The translations under genes were made by a program, and so were the position numbers. This document shows positions 46,096 to 55,201 of a DNA stretch of 64,000 nt, one piece after another. A model generated the notes under the pieces. That model saw only the letters and a list, made by a program, of their open reading frames with translations. It did not search any database and was not told where the DNA came from. Source of the stretch: PWXP01 sp034005525 (GTDB lineage: Bacteria > Planctomycetota > Planctomycetia > Pirellulales > Thermoguttaceae); contig JAVEUP010000010.1 in the NCBI GenBank assembly GCA_034005525.1, forward strand, positions 19,303 to 83,302, written 5' to 3'. Every line of letters starts with the position of its first letter. Positions within the stretch are counted from its first letter, which is position 1.

Positions 46096-46165
46096 TCAGG
46101 CCTAAACGTTACACTTTACGGAGAGGCTGCACTTTCTGAAGAAGGCTCCTTCGTCTCCGGGGGTA

Positions 46166-46984
46166 GGCGCGAGACTTGATCGCTATGCTTACGATTCCCT
46201 CGGTCGGTTGGCTACCGTCGAGGTCTACAAGCGCAGCGGCAAGACCGTCGATGCGGACCCGCAGACGCCCGGCGACCAGCCCGAAGCGACGCGTTATGAG
46301 TACGACCTGGTGGGCAACCTGCTGCGCGAGCGGAAGCCCAACGGCGTGGTGGCCGACCACGTGGACGACAGCCTCGTGTGCGGCAAGTTTTTCTGGCATG
46401 CTTGGCTTGGAGCTTCCATCACATGGAAGTTGCGGTTTACACACGCTGCTCACCTCCGGGCTCGCCCCGGAGGATTCGTGACTGGTCGGCTACCAACCGC
46501 CGAGTTGCGGAGGAACCCTCATGCTTCCCGTGCCGCGCCGGCCGCCGCCTTGGCGGCGGCCGGCGCGGCACGGGAAGCGAAGTGCGTCACGCGTGCGGCC
46601 TGTAGCTGGCCAGTCATCAACCCGGCCGGGGCGAGCCCGGCGGGGACACTCTCGCCGCAGGCATCCGCACGCGTTCAGAATCGCCCTTCTGCCTCTGCCA
46701 GAGAATCTTGCCGCACACACCGCCTCAACCGGCTTGACGTGCTCCGCGAGTTCCTCGACAATAACGGCAATGGGGTGTTCGACGCAGGCGACGACCTGCT
46801 CACCCGGTTCGACTACACGGTGCGGGCCGACGGCCGGCGCACCGGGGCGGTCGAGCAGTTCTGGATCGACGGCGCGATGCAGCAGAATACCATCGACTCG
46901 TCCACTCGCTGGACCATTGGGAGGCGCGGAGCTAAGATAGGGACGAGAATGAACCTGGATCGTCTTCAGGTTGACCGTAAATGA
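46166..46984 (+). pseudogene. RHS/YD-repeat fragment interrupted by a palindromic element
   Basis: YD-repeat residues before the insert (LDRYAYDSLGRLATVEVY, RYEYDLVGNLLRERKPNG) and after it (LNRLDVLREFLDNNGNG, FDYTVRADGRR) are typical of planctomycete RHS proteins. Between them lies the element at 46376-46718. Removing it plus one 8-bp duplication joins DHVDDS directly to LNRLDVL, as in intact RHS proteins. The reading frame remains open through the insert. The fragment lacks the rest of a normal RHS gene on both sides. Confidence 0.7.
46376..46718. mobile_element. MITE-like element in RHS fragment
   Basis: 343 bp. Ends carry inverted repeats starting GTGTGCGGCAAG, with further similarity (TTCTCTGGC). 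Flanks ACAGCCTC (46368-46375) and ACCGCCTC (46719-46726) look like an 8-bp target duplication with one mismatch. The centre is a perfect palindrome with 27-bp arms and a TT loop (46523-46578), surrounded by longer, weaker inverted similarity (CCGGGCTCGCCCCGG on both arms). No transposase ORF, so non-autonomous. Confidence 0.7.
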
Positions 46985-47011
46985 AGAATGTCGGTTTCAG
47001 AGGAGTTTGCC

Positions 47012-48094
47012 ATGAATGCTGTGCTTCGTAGTCGACTGGTGCTGTCTTTCGGTCTCCTGTTCTCTGCCGCTGCAACTCCGGCAGCCGGCACGGCAGGCGA
47101 CGCCGCAGTGCCTCGCGTGACGGTGGCGTCGGTGCGCCGCGTGTTTCATAACGGCGAGCACAACGCCTTCACGGACCTGGTCCGCTTCCGGGGCAAGTTC
47201 TACCTGACGTTCCGCAGTTGCCCGGACGGGCACATGGTCCATCCCACGGCCTCGATCATCATCCTGGCCAGCGACGACGCGCAGGAGTGGCGCCAGGTAC
47301 ATCGCTTTCACGTGCCCGAGCGGGACACGCGCGACCCGCACTTCCTGGTATTCCGTGACAGGCTATTCGTCTACACCGGCACGTGGTATAGCGGCCCGAC
47401 GACGCTCGCGCGCGATGACTACGATTTGAACAAGCACCTGGGCTACGCCGCATGGTCGGACGACGGGACGACGTGGCACAGTCCAATCATGCTCGAAGGC
47501 ACGTTCGGCCACTACGTCTGGCGGGCAGCCGCGCTGGGCGAGAAGGCGTATCTGTGCGGTCGGCGCAAAGCAGGCTTCGCCATCGCGCCGCGCGGCGAGG
47601 GCCGGGAAGTCGAATCGCTCATGCTGGAAAGCGACGATGGTTTGATCTGGCGCCAACGCGCCGTGTTCCAGGAAACCGCCGGCGATGAGACGGCGTTCCT
47701 ATTTGAGCCGGACGGGAGCGTCTTGGGCGTGGGCCGGCGCGGCAGCAGCCCGGCGCAACTGCTGCGGTCCAACCCGCCGTATGTGCAATGGGAACGCAAA
47801 GACCTCGACCGCTATGTCGGCGGCCCGTTGCTGGTCAAATGGGGCGACCGCTACCTCGTCGGCGGCCGCAAGATCACGAAGGAAGCCGGTCCGAAGACGT
47901 CGCTCTGCTGGCTATTGGGCGACCAGTTGCACGAGTTCGCGGAACTCCCCAGCGGCGGCGACAACTCCTATCCCGGCTTCGTCGAACTGGCCCCCGGCCG
48001 GGCGCTGGTCTCCTATTACTCCAGCCACGAGCGCGACGCGTCGGGCGGGCAGATCACGGCCATCTACCTGGCAGAACTGGTCCTCGAAGATTAA
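47012..48094 (+). CDS. Secreted sialidase-like beta-propeller protein
   Basis: 360 residues; GAGGAG precedes the ATG 47012. Signal peptide of about 30 residues (VLSFGLLFSAAATPAAG). Repeated blade-like segments (FTDLVRFRGKFYLTFR, IIILASDDAQEWRQV, YAAWSDDGTTWHS, ESDDGLIWRQRAVF) include Asp-box-like turns (SDDGTTW), characteristic of sialidase-superfamily propellers. Specific glycosidase residues cannot be confirmed; it may bind or hydrolyse a glycan. Confidence 0.7.
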   Translation: MNAVLRSRLVLSFGLLFSAAATPAAGTAGDAAVPRVTVASVRRVFHNGEHNAFTDLVRFRGKFYLTFRSCPDGHMVHPTASIIILASDDAQEWRQVHRFHVPERDTRDPHFLVFRDRLFVYTGTWYSGPTTLARDDYDLNKHLGYAAWSDDGTTWHSPIMLEGTFGHYVWRAAALGEKAYLCGRRKAGFAIAPRGEGREVESLMLESDDGLIWRQRAVFQETAGDETAFLFEPDGSVLGVGRRGSSPAQLLRSNPPYVQWERKDLDRYVGGPLLVKWGDRYLVGGRKITKEAGPKTSLCWLLGDQLHEFAELPSGGDNSYPGFVELAPGRALVSYYSSHERDASGGQITAIYLAELVLED

Positions 48095-48741
48095 CCCTGC
48101 ATGCCAGCCGCAACCGGCTTGACAGGTCGCCGCTTGGCAAAGGGGAGAAGCAGGCGAATTGGGAGTTGGGAGCTTGAAGCCGGATTATTCACGTAGGGTG
48201 ACCAAGGTCGCGTAAGTCCTTGGTGGGCCTGCGCAAGCCAAGCCTAGTGAGGTTTGCACGCCGTGAGCTGGAAGCAGGCCCGCCCAAGCGACCGAAGGCC
48301 CACCAGGGGCGCGGCTTGCTTGTCACCACCCTACATCGTCGTGAATAATCCGGGTGAAGCCTCTCCAAAGTGTCCACCCTGTCTGAAACAGCGGCAGGAT
48401 TCTACCTCAGCATCGCTTGAAGGTGAGTGGAACGTCCGAATGACCCCAAGCCGACATGCAACAGGTTGACCTGATATAATTCAGTAGAGTCAGTGACGGT
48501 CTTTCCGGTTCGGGAACACCTGCGGTCGGGTGGCGTTTGCAACCCGCCGAGCGTCTCTCACGTCAAGGTCTTCCCGCGGGACCGCGGGACCGGGTTTGTA
48601 TTGACCAGTAGCGAACCGATGGACATCGCTTCTGGTGTTCGTTGGCTGTTGGTTATTGTTCGTGACTCTGTGTAGCTGGTGGTGGATGAGCAGACACCAA
48701 TTCGTCATTTGTGGCGCGCATGCGTCCCACAGGAGGTTGTT
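48095..48741. other. 647-bp intergenic region
   Basis: Holds the palindromic element 48180-48353 and, beyond it, nothing coding. A TATAAT lies at 48475-48480, but no -35 box is at the right distance. Confidence 0.4.
48180..48353. mobile_element. Palindromic MITE-like element
   Basis: 174 bp bounded by perfect 14-bp inverted ends CCGGATTATTCACG (48180-48193; complement at 48340-48353). Inward similarity continues (TAGGGTG, GGTGGGCC) on both arms. No ORF and no clear target duplication. Confidence 0.6.
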
Positions 48742-49470
48742 ATGTTAATTGCCGCGAGACAAATCCGTGGTTGTTCGATCGAGGGTACCGACGGCGGCTT
48801 GGGGAAAGTCAAGGACCTGCTGTTTGACCGGGAAAGCTGGAGGATACGCTATCTCGACGTCGACACGGGCGGCTGGCTGCCGGGCCGGCACGTGATCCTG
48901 TCGCCGGAAGTGATCCAGTACGCCGATTACGCGGCGCAGCGGCTAAGAACGCGCCTGACACCGGAGCAGGTCGAGAACAGTCCGTCCCTGGAAAGCCATT
49001 TGCCGCTGTCGCGCAAGTACGAAATCGAGACGGCGCAGTACTTCGCCTGGGAAGCTTACTGGGCACACGTCGAGCCGGCGGCCGAAGAACCCGAGGCCGG
49101 CATCGACGCGAACCTTTTCAACATCCAGGCAGTGTGTCGATACCAAATCGAGACGGCGGACGGCAAGATCGGCCACGTCGACGACTTCATCATCGATGAC
49201 GGGGCGCTGGATGGCGTCCCGTGGGAGATTCGCTACCTCGCCGTCGATACGCGACATTGGTTCCCAGGCCGGCAAGTGCTCGTTCCTCCAATTTGGGCTG
49301 AGTCGATCGACTTCAGTACGCGACGAGTCCATATGGAAATGGACCGCGAGACGATCAACAACAGCCCGGAGTATGACCCGCATTCGCCGGTCAACTGTCA
49401 ATGGGAAGAGGTGTGCCACGACTACTACGGCCGCCCCACATCCAGCAGGGAGGCAAGCTATTCTGCATAA
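48742..49470 (+). CDS. PRC-barrel domain protein
   Basis: 242 residues; AGGAGG lies before the ATG 48742. Two PRC-barrel-like domains: residues about 5-75 (IRGCSIEGTDGGLGKVKDLL, IRYLDVDTGGWLPGRHV) and about 125-200 (QIETADGKIGHVDDFIIDD, IRYLAVDTRHWFPGRQVLV). PRC barrels occur in photosynthetic reaction centres, RimM and many stress-related proteins; here function is unknown. Cytoplasmic. Confidence 0.82.
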   Translation: MLIAARQIRGCSIEGTDGGLGKVKDLLFDRESWRIRYLDVDTGGWLPGRHVILSPEVIQYADYAAQRLRTRLTPEQVENSPSLESHLPLSRKYEIETAQYFAWEAYWAHVEPAAEEPEAGIDANLFNIQAVCRYQIETADGKIGHVDDFIIDDGALDGVPWEIRYLAVDTRHWFPGRQVLVPPIWAESIDFSTRRVHMEMDRETINNSPEYDPHSPVNCQWEEVCHDYYGRPTSSREASYSA

Positions 49471-49633
49471 TGGACAGATCACCTTTTGTGACTCGGGCCA
49501 AGGCACCCCTGGTGTTGCCAGTCGATCGGGATCCCACGAGTCGGCAGTCGAGTAATCAGCGGAGTTGGCTGCGAGGGTCCGGGCACCTTCCCGGCTGCCA
49601 ATGCACCGACAACTGAGGCCACACGTCCCAAGG

Positions 49634-52600
49634 TCACCGCCAATCGCCGGGCTCGTAGATGTACGGCGAACGCTTCAGCGAGTAGCGGCCGTGGAAATCG
49701 AGGTTGCCCCCGTCGTACAGATGCTCATATTCGTCGCGGAGCAGGGGCTTCTTCTGGAGGTCGTATCTCTCGATCACTTCCGCCACCTTGCGGTCGGACA
49801 TCTGTCGCACGGTGTCGTACAGGTTCAAGTCGCAGGGGAATAGGAAACTCCCGACGTGCGTGTGCTTCCGCTCCAACAGCCGCATGAATACGGCCATTGC
49901 CCGCTTCCTGGCGAACTCGTCCGCACCGTGCACGACGATGTGCGACCCGTCCAGCACGACCGAAGGGCTTTCCGCGGGCGCCGTGTGCATGGTCACTTTC
50001 CACACGGGGAAGTCGCTGTCGCCCAGCGCCGCTTCCAACGGCTTGAGATTGCCCTTGACGTTGTCCTCGTAGTCATGAACGACGATGAACGCGTCGATCC
50101 AATCAAGCGTCCCTTTATCCATTTCCGTTGCGTCTTCCGGAACGACCACCTGCACCAAGGCCCGATCGGCCTCCAATAGCCGCATTTCGTCCCAATCGGC
50201 CGGCGCGATGCGGATGATGGCACTTCGATATCGGACCTCGATGACCGAGCATTCTTCCTCGGCCACCAGGGCGACGGCGCCGGCTTCGCCGGTTGGCATG
50301 TCCACTCCGCCAATGGTCACGCTCCCGATGACGTAGTCGTTCGGCACGAAGGGTGTGAACTGGAATCTGCTGCCGGGCGTCGCCTTCAGCATGATGCGGG
50401 TGGTGAACTCGATTCCGTTGCCTTCATATTCGACGTCGGCCGATTGGGCGCCGCTTCCTCGAAGGGCTCCGATGGCCCGCAGCGCCGTCACGCTCCGCCG
50501 GGGAACCGTCACGTCGCGGGCCACCGTGCCGGTTCCGTCGAACCGGAGTGAAAGAGGTTCGCCGTAATAGTCGGCGAACACGAGTGCCGCTCCGTCGCCG
50601 TGCAACTCGTCGCCGTCGGCCGCAACGTCGGTGGTTTGTTCATGCGGTTTGTGGTTGCCGATGACGAGAATCGTGTCGAACTTGTCGCCGTAGCGAGCAA
50701 GGAACAACGCGCCGTTGGCCTCGGCACCCGGCACGACACGCCAGCCCGCCATGATGCACTCGACCATCAGCGCCCGGTTCTCGACCTGCTTCTGCTTGCC
50801 GTGGGTCAGCAGGGAACTCATGTAAACGCCGTGGCGGAAGCAGTGGAGCATATACTGGTCGAAAAAGTAGCGGTAGTAATTCCGCAATTCCGGCTCGGTG
50901 AGTTCCATGAACCGGTCGCCCAGCCACTCGTGCGACAGGTCCATGCCGTGCAGCCTGCCAATGGGGGCGTCGAACGCCTTCTCGCCGGACAGGATTCTGC
51001 CGGTTGAGAATCGGCCGGGATAGCCCATGTTGTCGTTGAAGCGCATCTCCTCGGTCAGGTGCTTGTCGGCCGTGACGGCGGTAATGTACGACACGTAGGA
51101 GCCGTCGCCCAGCGCGGCGAGGTCGCGCTGGCCGGAGCGGAGCGTGCCGAGATACCGGAACCACTGCCCGAAGCCGAACGCCAGCCGCAAGTATTCCTCC
51201 TTGTCGCGGCCGAAGGACCGCCCCGCCGTCCGCAACGCGATCGGGTCGCTGAAGCGGGCCGTGCAGTCGTAGGTCGTGTCGTGCGTGAAGCCTTTATTCC
51301 AGGGCCCCCACAGTTCCGCGAAGAAATCGGCCTGCCGCTGGTTCCAGCCCAGCAGCGGCGTGTTGTAGGTGTTGACCATGCAGGCCCGGATCCGGCTGTT
51401 GGCGTACTTCTGCCCGCACTGGAGCTTATCGCCGACCATGTCCAGCCCCTCGGGATAATGCCCGTTGATAATCAGGATGTTCAGGCATTGCGGATGCCAG
51501 TGGCGAACGTGCATCGTGTAGTTCTGCTCATAACTGCTCTTTGCGGCGTCGATCTGCCGCTGCCGGTACGCTTCGAGATCGGCAAATTGGTTCCACTTGA
51601 CCTTGGCGTACTCGTATTCGGGCACGTCCAGATACTTCTCGTTCTTGAACCAGGGGCCGATGCCGGCCTCGTCTCCCTTGATGCCGTAGTTCGGTTCGTG
51701 CCGCCAATCGTGGCCGCAGTACAACAGCCGCGCAATCTCGCGGCCGTAATCGAGTCCCCTCGCGCCCGGATTGGTGATGACGTACGTGCATGGCATGTGG
51801 GTCAGGACCGACACGCGCGGGTTCTTCGTGTACAACGGCCCGTCGTGGGCATGGTAGTATTGCTCCAACGCCTTCCGGGCGCCGTATCGGGAACCGCCCG
51901 CAAGGAGGAAGAACGCGTACTTCACTTCCTGCTGCGGGTCGATCACCGCTTTGAAACCCTGCCGGACGGCGCCGCCGCCGTCGCCCAGGGGCAGCCATTC
52001 GTTGATCAAGTCGCTCACCCACACTTCCGAACTGAGCCCGACCCCGGCGTATCGGCCGGCGCTGCCTGCGGCGGAAAACGGAACGGTCTTGGCAAACTCG
52101 TCCTTCCTTCGCGGCAAGTGGACGAGGTCATGGAAGACCGAGCCGTCGAAATACTCTGTGACGCCGCGGAAGGGCAGCGGGAGGGAAAACTGCACTTCCA
52201 GCCGGCGCGGGCGGTCTGCGAGGTTCTCCAGTGTTACCTCCCAGACGGTCCGTCCGGAGCCGGGCGTGATCGTCGAGCGAGCAACCAGGTCATCGCCGTA
52301 TCGCTGGCGAAACGACAACGCGTTCTCACCCTCGCTGAAATCGGAGCCCTGCACCGCATGGAACAGCGGCGTTCGTTCCAACCCTTCCCAAATCAGGATG
52401 CCGCCCAATTCGTCTGCGGCCTCCTCGTCGCCTGCTGTAACCGCCTTGATGAAGCCGTCGCTCCGGTCGATTGCGGCCGTCATGTTTTCGGCAAGCCGGA
52501 CGCGCAGGGGCTTGCCTTCGAGCCGGACAGGGAACGACTCGGCAACAACCGGGAGCCTTGCTTTGCCGGGGTATCGCGGCGGGGGCGTTTCGAGGCCGGC

Positions 52601-53425
52601 GAAGGCATCATCCGGGCGGACGCCGTCGCGCCAGGGCGGCTCGAAGTCTTCCGTGTAACGCACGACGTTCGACACGGCCAACTCGTCCATTGTCATTCTC
52701 AGCGGAGAGGCCGTGCCCCAGGAAGCGGCGCCGAAGTAGATCCCGGGCTTGTCCACCCGCGAACTCACGATCCCCTGCACCTCGCGCATGTCGTGCGTGA
52801 ACACCAGCCGCCCGTCGATGTAGACGGCGAACTCGCCTTCGGACCACGTTTGCGTATAGTAGTGCCACCGGTGTGTGCCGAGGGGTTCGGGAAAAGTGAC
52901 GGTACCCTGAATGTCCTCCGGTCCGGCCCCGGCCCAGAAGATGCGGAGCGTCCTTGGCGAGATGCGGCAGCCTATGCGGTGCCGGCTGTTGTCCGACTGG
53001 AGGAAAGGTCCTTCCTTGTCGTCCTTCAGCAGAAACCAGAACTCCAGCGTGCCCTGATGCACGTCGAAGTTCCCGTGCGGCGAGAAGCCGAAGTTGAAGT
53101 AGAACGGCAGCGCGGAATCCGATTGCGTGTAGAACTCGTCGTGGAGGAAGTCGCGGTCCAGATCGAGCCCCCGGCCGTAGTATCCTTCGGCCGGCAGGAA
53201 GCCCATCCCGCCGAACCTGCGGTAGCCCATCGCGTAGTCCGCCTCCTCGATCCCGCTGTCGAAACGGGCCAGCAACAGCGTATATCGGTCGGGCTGGAAG
53301 GGGTATTGACCCTCGGGCCACGGCGCCGATCCGGCTCGGGCGTCCAGGGTGACGTCGTGCCAGAGCGACAGGCAGGGACACACGAGAAGAATAACGAGGA
53401 TGATCGGGACTCGGGCTTTCGTCAT
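49634..53425 (-). CDS. Very large secreted protein with LamG-type N-terminal domain
   Basis: 1263 residues from the ATG 53425. Signal peptide, then a concanavalin-like (LamG/DUF2341-type) domain at about residues 85-265 (GTLEFWFLLKDDKEGP, FAVYIDGRLVF). A beta-rich segment near 330-520 is followed by a long middle region with Trp/Tyr/His-rich motifs (YYHAHDGPLYTK, NMGYPGRFSTGRIL) like the catalytic barrels of glycosidases of DUF6259 type. The last 200 residues look like beta-sandwich/linker material. Probably polysaccharide-active; catalytic residues cannot be named. Confidence 0.65.
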   Translation of the reverse strand: MTKARVPIILVILLVCPCLSLWHDVTLDARAGSAPWPEGQYPFQPDRYTLLLARFDSGIEEADYAMGYRRFGGMGFLPAEGYYGRGLDLDRDFLHDEFYTQSDSALPFYFNFGFSPHGNFDVHQGTLEFWFLLKDDKEGPFLQSDNSRHRIGCRISPRTLRIFWAGAGPEDIQGTVTFPEPLGTHRWHYYTQTWSEGEFAVYIDGRLVFTHDMREVQGIVSSRVDKPGIYFGAASWGTASPLRMTMDELAVSNVVRYTEDFEPPWRDGVRPDDAFAGLETPPPRYPGKARLPVVAESFPVRLEGKPLRVRLAENMTAAIDRSDGFIKAVTAGDEEAADELGGILIWEGLERTPLFHAVQGSDFSEGENALSFRQRYGDDLVARSTITPGSGRTVWEVTLENLADRPRRLEVQFSLPLPFRGVTEYFDGSVFHDLVHLPRRKDEFAKTVPFSAAGSAGRYAGVGLSSEVWVSDLINEWLPLGDGGGAVRQGFKAVIDPQQEVKYAFFLLAGGSRYGARKALEQYYHAHDGPLYTKNPRVSVLTHMPCTYVITNPGARGLDYGREIARLLYCGHDWRHEPNYGIKGDEAGIGPWFKNEKYLDVPEYEYAKVKWNQFADLEAYRQRQIDAAKSSYEQNYTMHVRHWHPQCLNILIINGHYPEGLDMVGDKLQCGQKYANSRIRACMVNTYNTPLLGWNQRQADFFAELWGPWNKGFTHDTTYDCTARFSDPIALRTAGRSFGRDKEEYLRLAFGFGQWFRYLGTLRSGQRDLAALGDGSYVSYITAVTADKHLTEEMRFNDNMGYPGRFSTGRILSGEKAFDAPIGRLHGMDLSHEWLGDRFMELTEPELRNYYRYFFDQYMLHCFRHGVYMSSLLTHGKQKQVENRALMVECIMAGWRVVPGAEANGALFLARYGDKFDTILVIGNHKPHEQTTDVAADGDELHGDGAALVFADYYGEPLSLRFDGTGTVARDVTVPRRSVTALRAIGALRGSGAQSADVEYEGNGIEFTTRIMLKATPGSRFQFTPFVPNDYVIGSVTIGGVDMPTGEAGAVALVAEEECSVIEVRYRSAIIRIAPADWDEMRLLEADRALVQVVVPEDATEMDKGTLDWIDAFIVVHDYEDNVKGNLKPLEAALGDSDFPVWKVTMHTAPAESPSVVLDGSHIVVHGADEFARKRAMAVFMRLLERKHTHVGSFLFPCDLNLYDTVRQMSDRKVAEVIERYDLQKKPLLRDEYEHLYDGGNLDFHGRYSLKRSPYIYEPGDWR

Positions 53426-53660
53426 GGCGTATCCTGTTCTTTGGTATTTCCTGTTCGCCACATGACGCCTGCGAGGTGGGGCTCCCACCGGGACGAGCCT
53501 GGGAGTGTCGACACAACCGTCCTCGCTGCATCGAAGTTGCCTGTCTCCTATACCGCGCGGCCGCCCGTGTATTGGCCAACACGTTGCGTCACGATGGTGA
53601 CCGCTTCGCGATGTGCTGGTACCTGGCAACATTCGCTTCCGAACAGTGAGGCGAGGCTGT

Positions 53661-54989
53661 TCACACGCGCCGGCTATTTCGGTACCGCGGCCGGCAACCG
53701 GCAGCGACGACCCCGCTGAGAATCAGCAGCATCCATGTCGTTGGCTCCGGCACAATAACGGCCTTGACCGTGAAGTCGGTGAAGCGGACGGCGCGCCAGC
53801 CGTCAGGATGGTTGGCCTGAAAGTGGAGCCCGAAGCGGGTGATAGTGTCCTCCGGCAATTCGTAAGTCAACGGGCTGCCCACCTCGATGACGCTGTCGAA
53901 CGTCAAATGGGACCATGTGCCGGGCAGGCGGTCGAAGTCGAACTCTTGCGGTGCCCACGTGTTGGCGCCGGCGGTATGCACGAACGTTTCGGTGGTCGCG
54001 TACCACTGGCCGTCAATCTCGACAACCACGCGCCCGCTGATGGGAGTGGCCTGGTTCTGGTTTCGCATGAGCCACGAGAACGACGTCACGTCGAAGAGGG
54101 CCGGATCCATGGGGAACGCGTCCGTATAGAAGACGGCCTGCGCCGTTTCGTCGCCGGCGAAATTTCCATAGAGGTAGGTGTATCCACCTGCCTCGGCAAT
54201 GCGCGCCTCCATGCCGCCGCCCGGAAGGTTAATGACACTGCTGCTGGCGGTCAGTTGCGCCTTGCCGGCCCAGCCCTTGCGGGGCAAATTGCCAATCGAC
54301 CCGGAGAAGTCCTCGATATAGACTTCGTCGGCCACCTGCAATTTCAAAGCGTTCACGTAGCCCCATTCAACAGTCGGAATCACGTTCAACGTGAGTTGAC
54401 CGTTGGCGTCCGGTTGAACCAACTCCCAGGTCATGAACAACTTATTCCCCCAACCGTGAATGCTTGCGCTGAAATTCTGGGATCCCGTAGGGCCGCCGGA
54501 GTCGGCATAGGTGTCGTTGACCAGGTAGTTGGCCACACGATTCGCGCCGCTGTCGGCCCGAGAGGATATCAGTTCGACGCGGTAATAGGGCGCCGAGAGG
54601 TTGGAGAACACCACCGTGCCCGTACCGCTGGTCGCAAAACTGTCGGCCGTCGCGCTGCCGACCGACCAGGAGATGCTCGGCACGTTCCAAGCACCTCCGT
54701 CTAATGTGTCGTCGTAGTTCGTGGCGAAACCGGTCATCTGCGAGATCTCGATGCCGGTGTTGCAGCCGCTGCTGTTTCTCAGGGCCAGCGGAATAAATGG
54801 GTTGATCGTCGGCACAACGTTCCATGTGACCGGGGTGCCGTCGACCAGACCGGCGGCCGCGCCCGTGTAGTCGCCGAAGTCGACGTAGATCGGCGACGCG
54901 TCAACGCCGGTAGCCCTCATTGCCGGCGCGACGACACACGAAATGACCGAAAGAAGAAAGACGATTCGTGCTGCTCGACAGATAGCCAT
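53661..54989 (-). CDS. PEP-CTERM surface protein
   Basis: 442 residues; GGGAGGCAGGAGT before the ATG 54989. Signal peptide, then two beta-rich parts (YVDFGDYTGAAAGL, VELISSRADSGANR; and from about residue 225 a second sandwich, VYIEDFSGSIGN onwards, EFDFDRLPGTWSHLTFD), ending in a PEP-CTERM signal (VPEPTTWMLLILSG) and an Arg tail. Likely exported and exosortase-anchored; ligand unknown. Confidence 0.8.
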   Translation of the reverse strand: MAICRAARIVFLLSVISCVVAPAMRATGVDASPIYVDFGDYTGAAAGLVDGTPVTWNVVPTINPFIPLALRNSSGCNTGIEISQMTGFATNYDDTLDGGAWNVPSISWSVGSATADSFATSGTGTVVFSNLSAPYYRVELISSRADSGANRVANYLVNDTYADSGGPTGSQNFSASIHGWGNKLFMTWELVQPDANGQLTLNVIPTVEWGYVNALKLQVADEVYIEDFSGSIGNLPRKGWAGKAQLTASSSVINLPGGGMEARIAEAGGYTYLYGNFAGDETAQAVFYTDAFPMDPALFDVTSFSWLMRNQNQATPISGRVVVEIDGQWYATTETFVHTAGANTWAPQEFDFDRLPGTWSHLTFDSVIEVGSPLTYELPEDTITRFGLHFQANHPDGWRAVRFTDFTVKAVIVPEPTTWMLLILSGVVAAGCRPRYRNSRRV

Positions 54990-55201
54990 GACTCCTGCCT
55001 CCCCGGCGAGGGTGTTTTCGCGCTGCGCAATCTCTTGTGATTTGGGTTCACTTCGGACACGCCGACAACCCAACTGCCGACATTGCAGCGCAACCCCCCC
55101 CAGTGTATCAAGCAGCGGCAAGTCGGTCAAATACCAGACGCGATTCCTTGGCTCAGCGACCTCGACCCGAGACATCTCCCCTATTGTAGTGGGGCTGACG
55201 A

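Noticed and set aside
46376..46718. A real protein-coding extension of the RHS frame
   Set aside because: The open frame through the element is low-complexity Ala/Arg from GC-rich palindromes and is explained by the insertion.
48475..48480. TATAAT as a promoter of the PRC-barrel gene
   Set aside because: No -35 box at 16-18 bases; TTGACC lies only 3 bases upstream of it.
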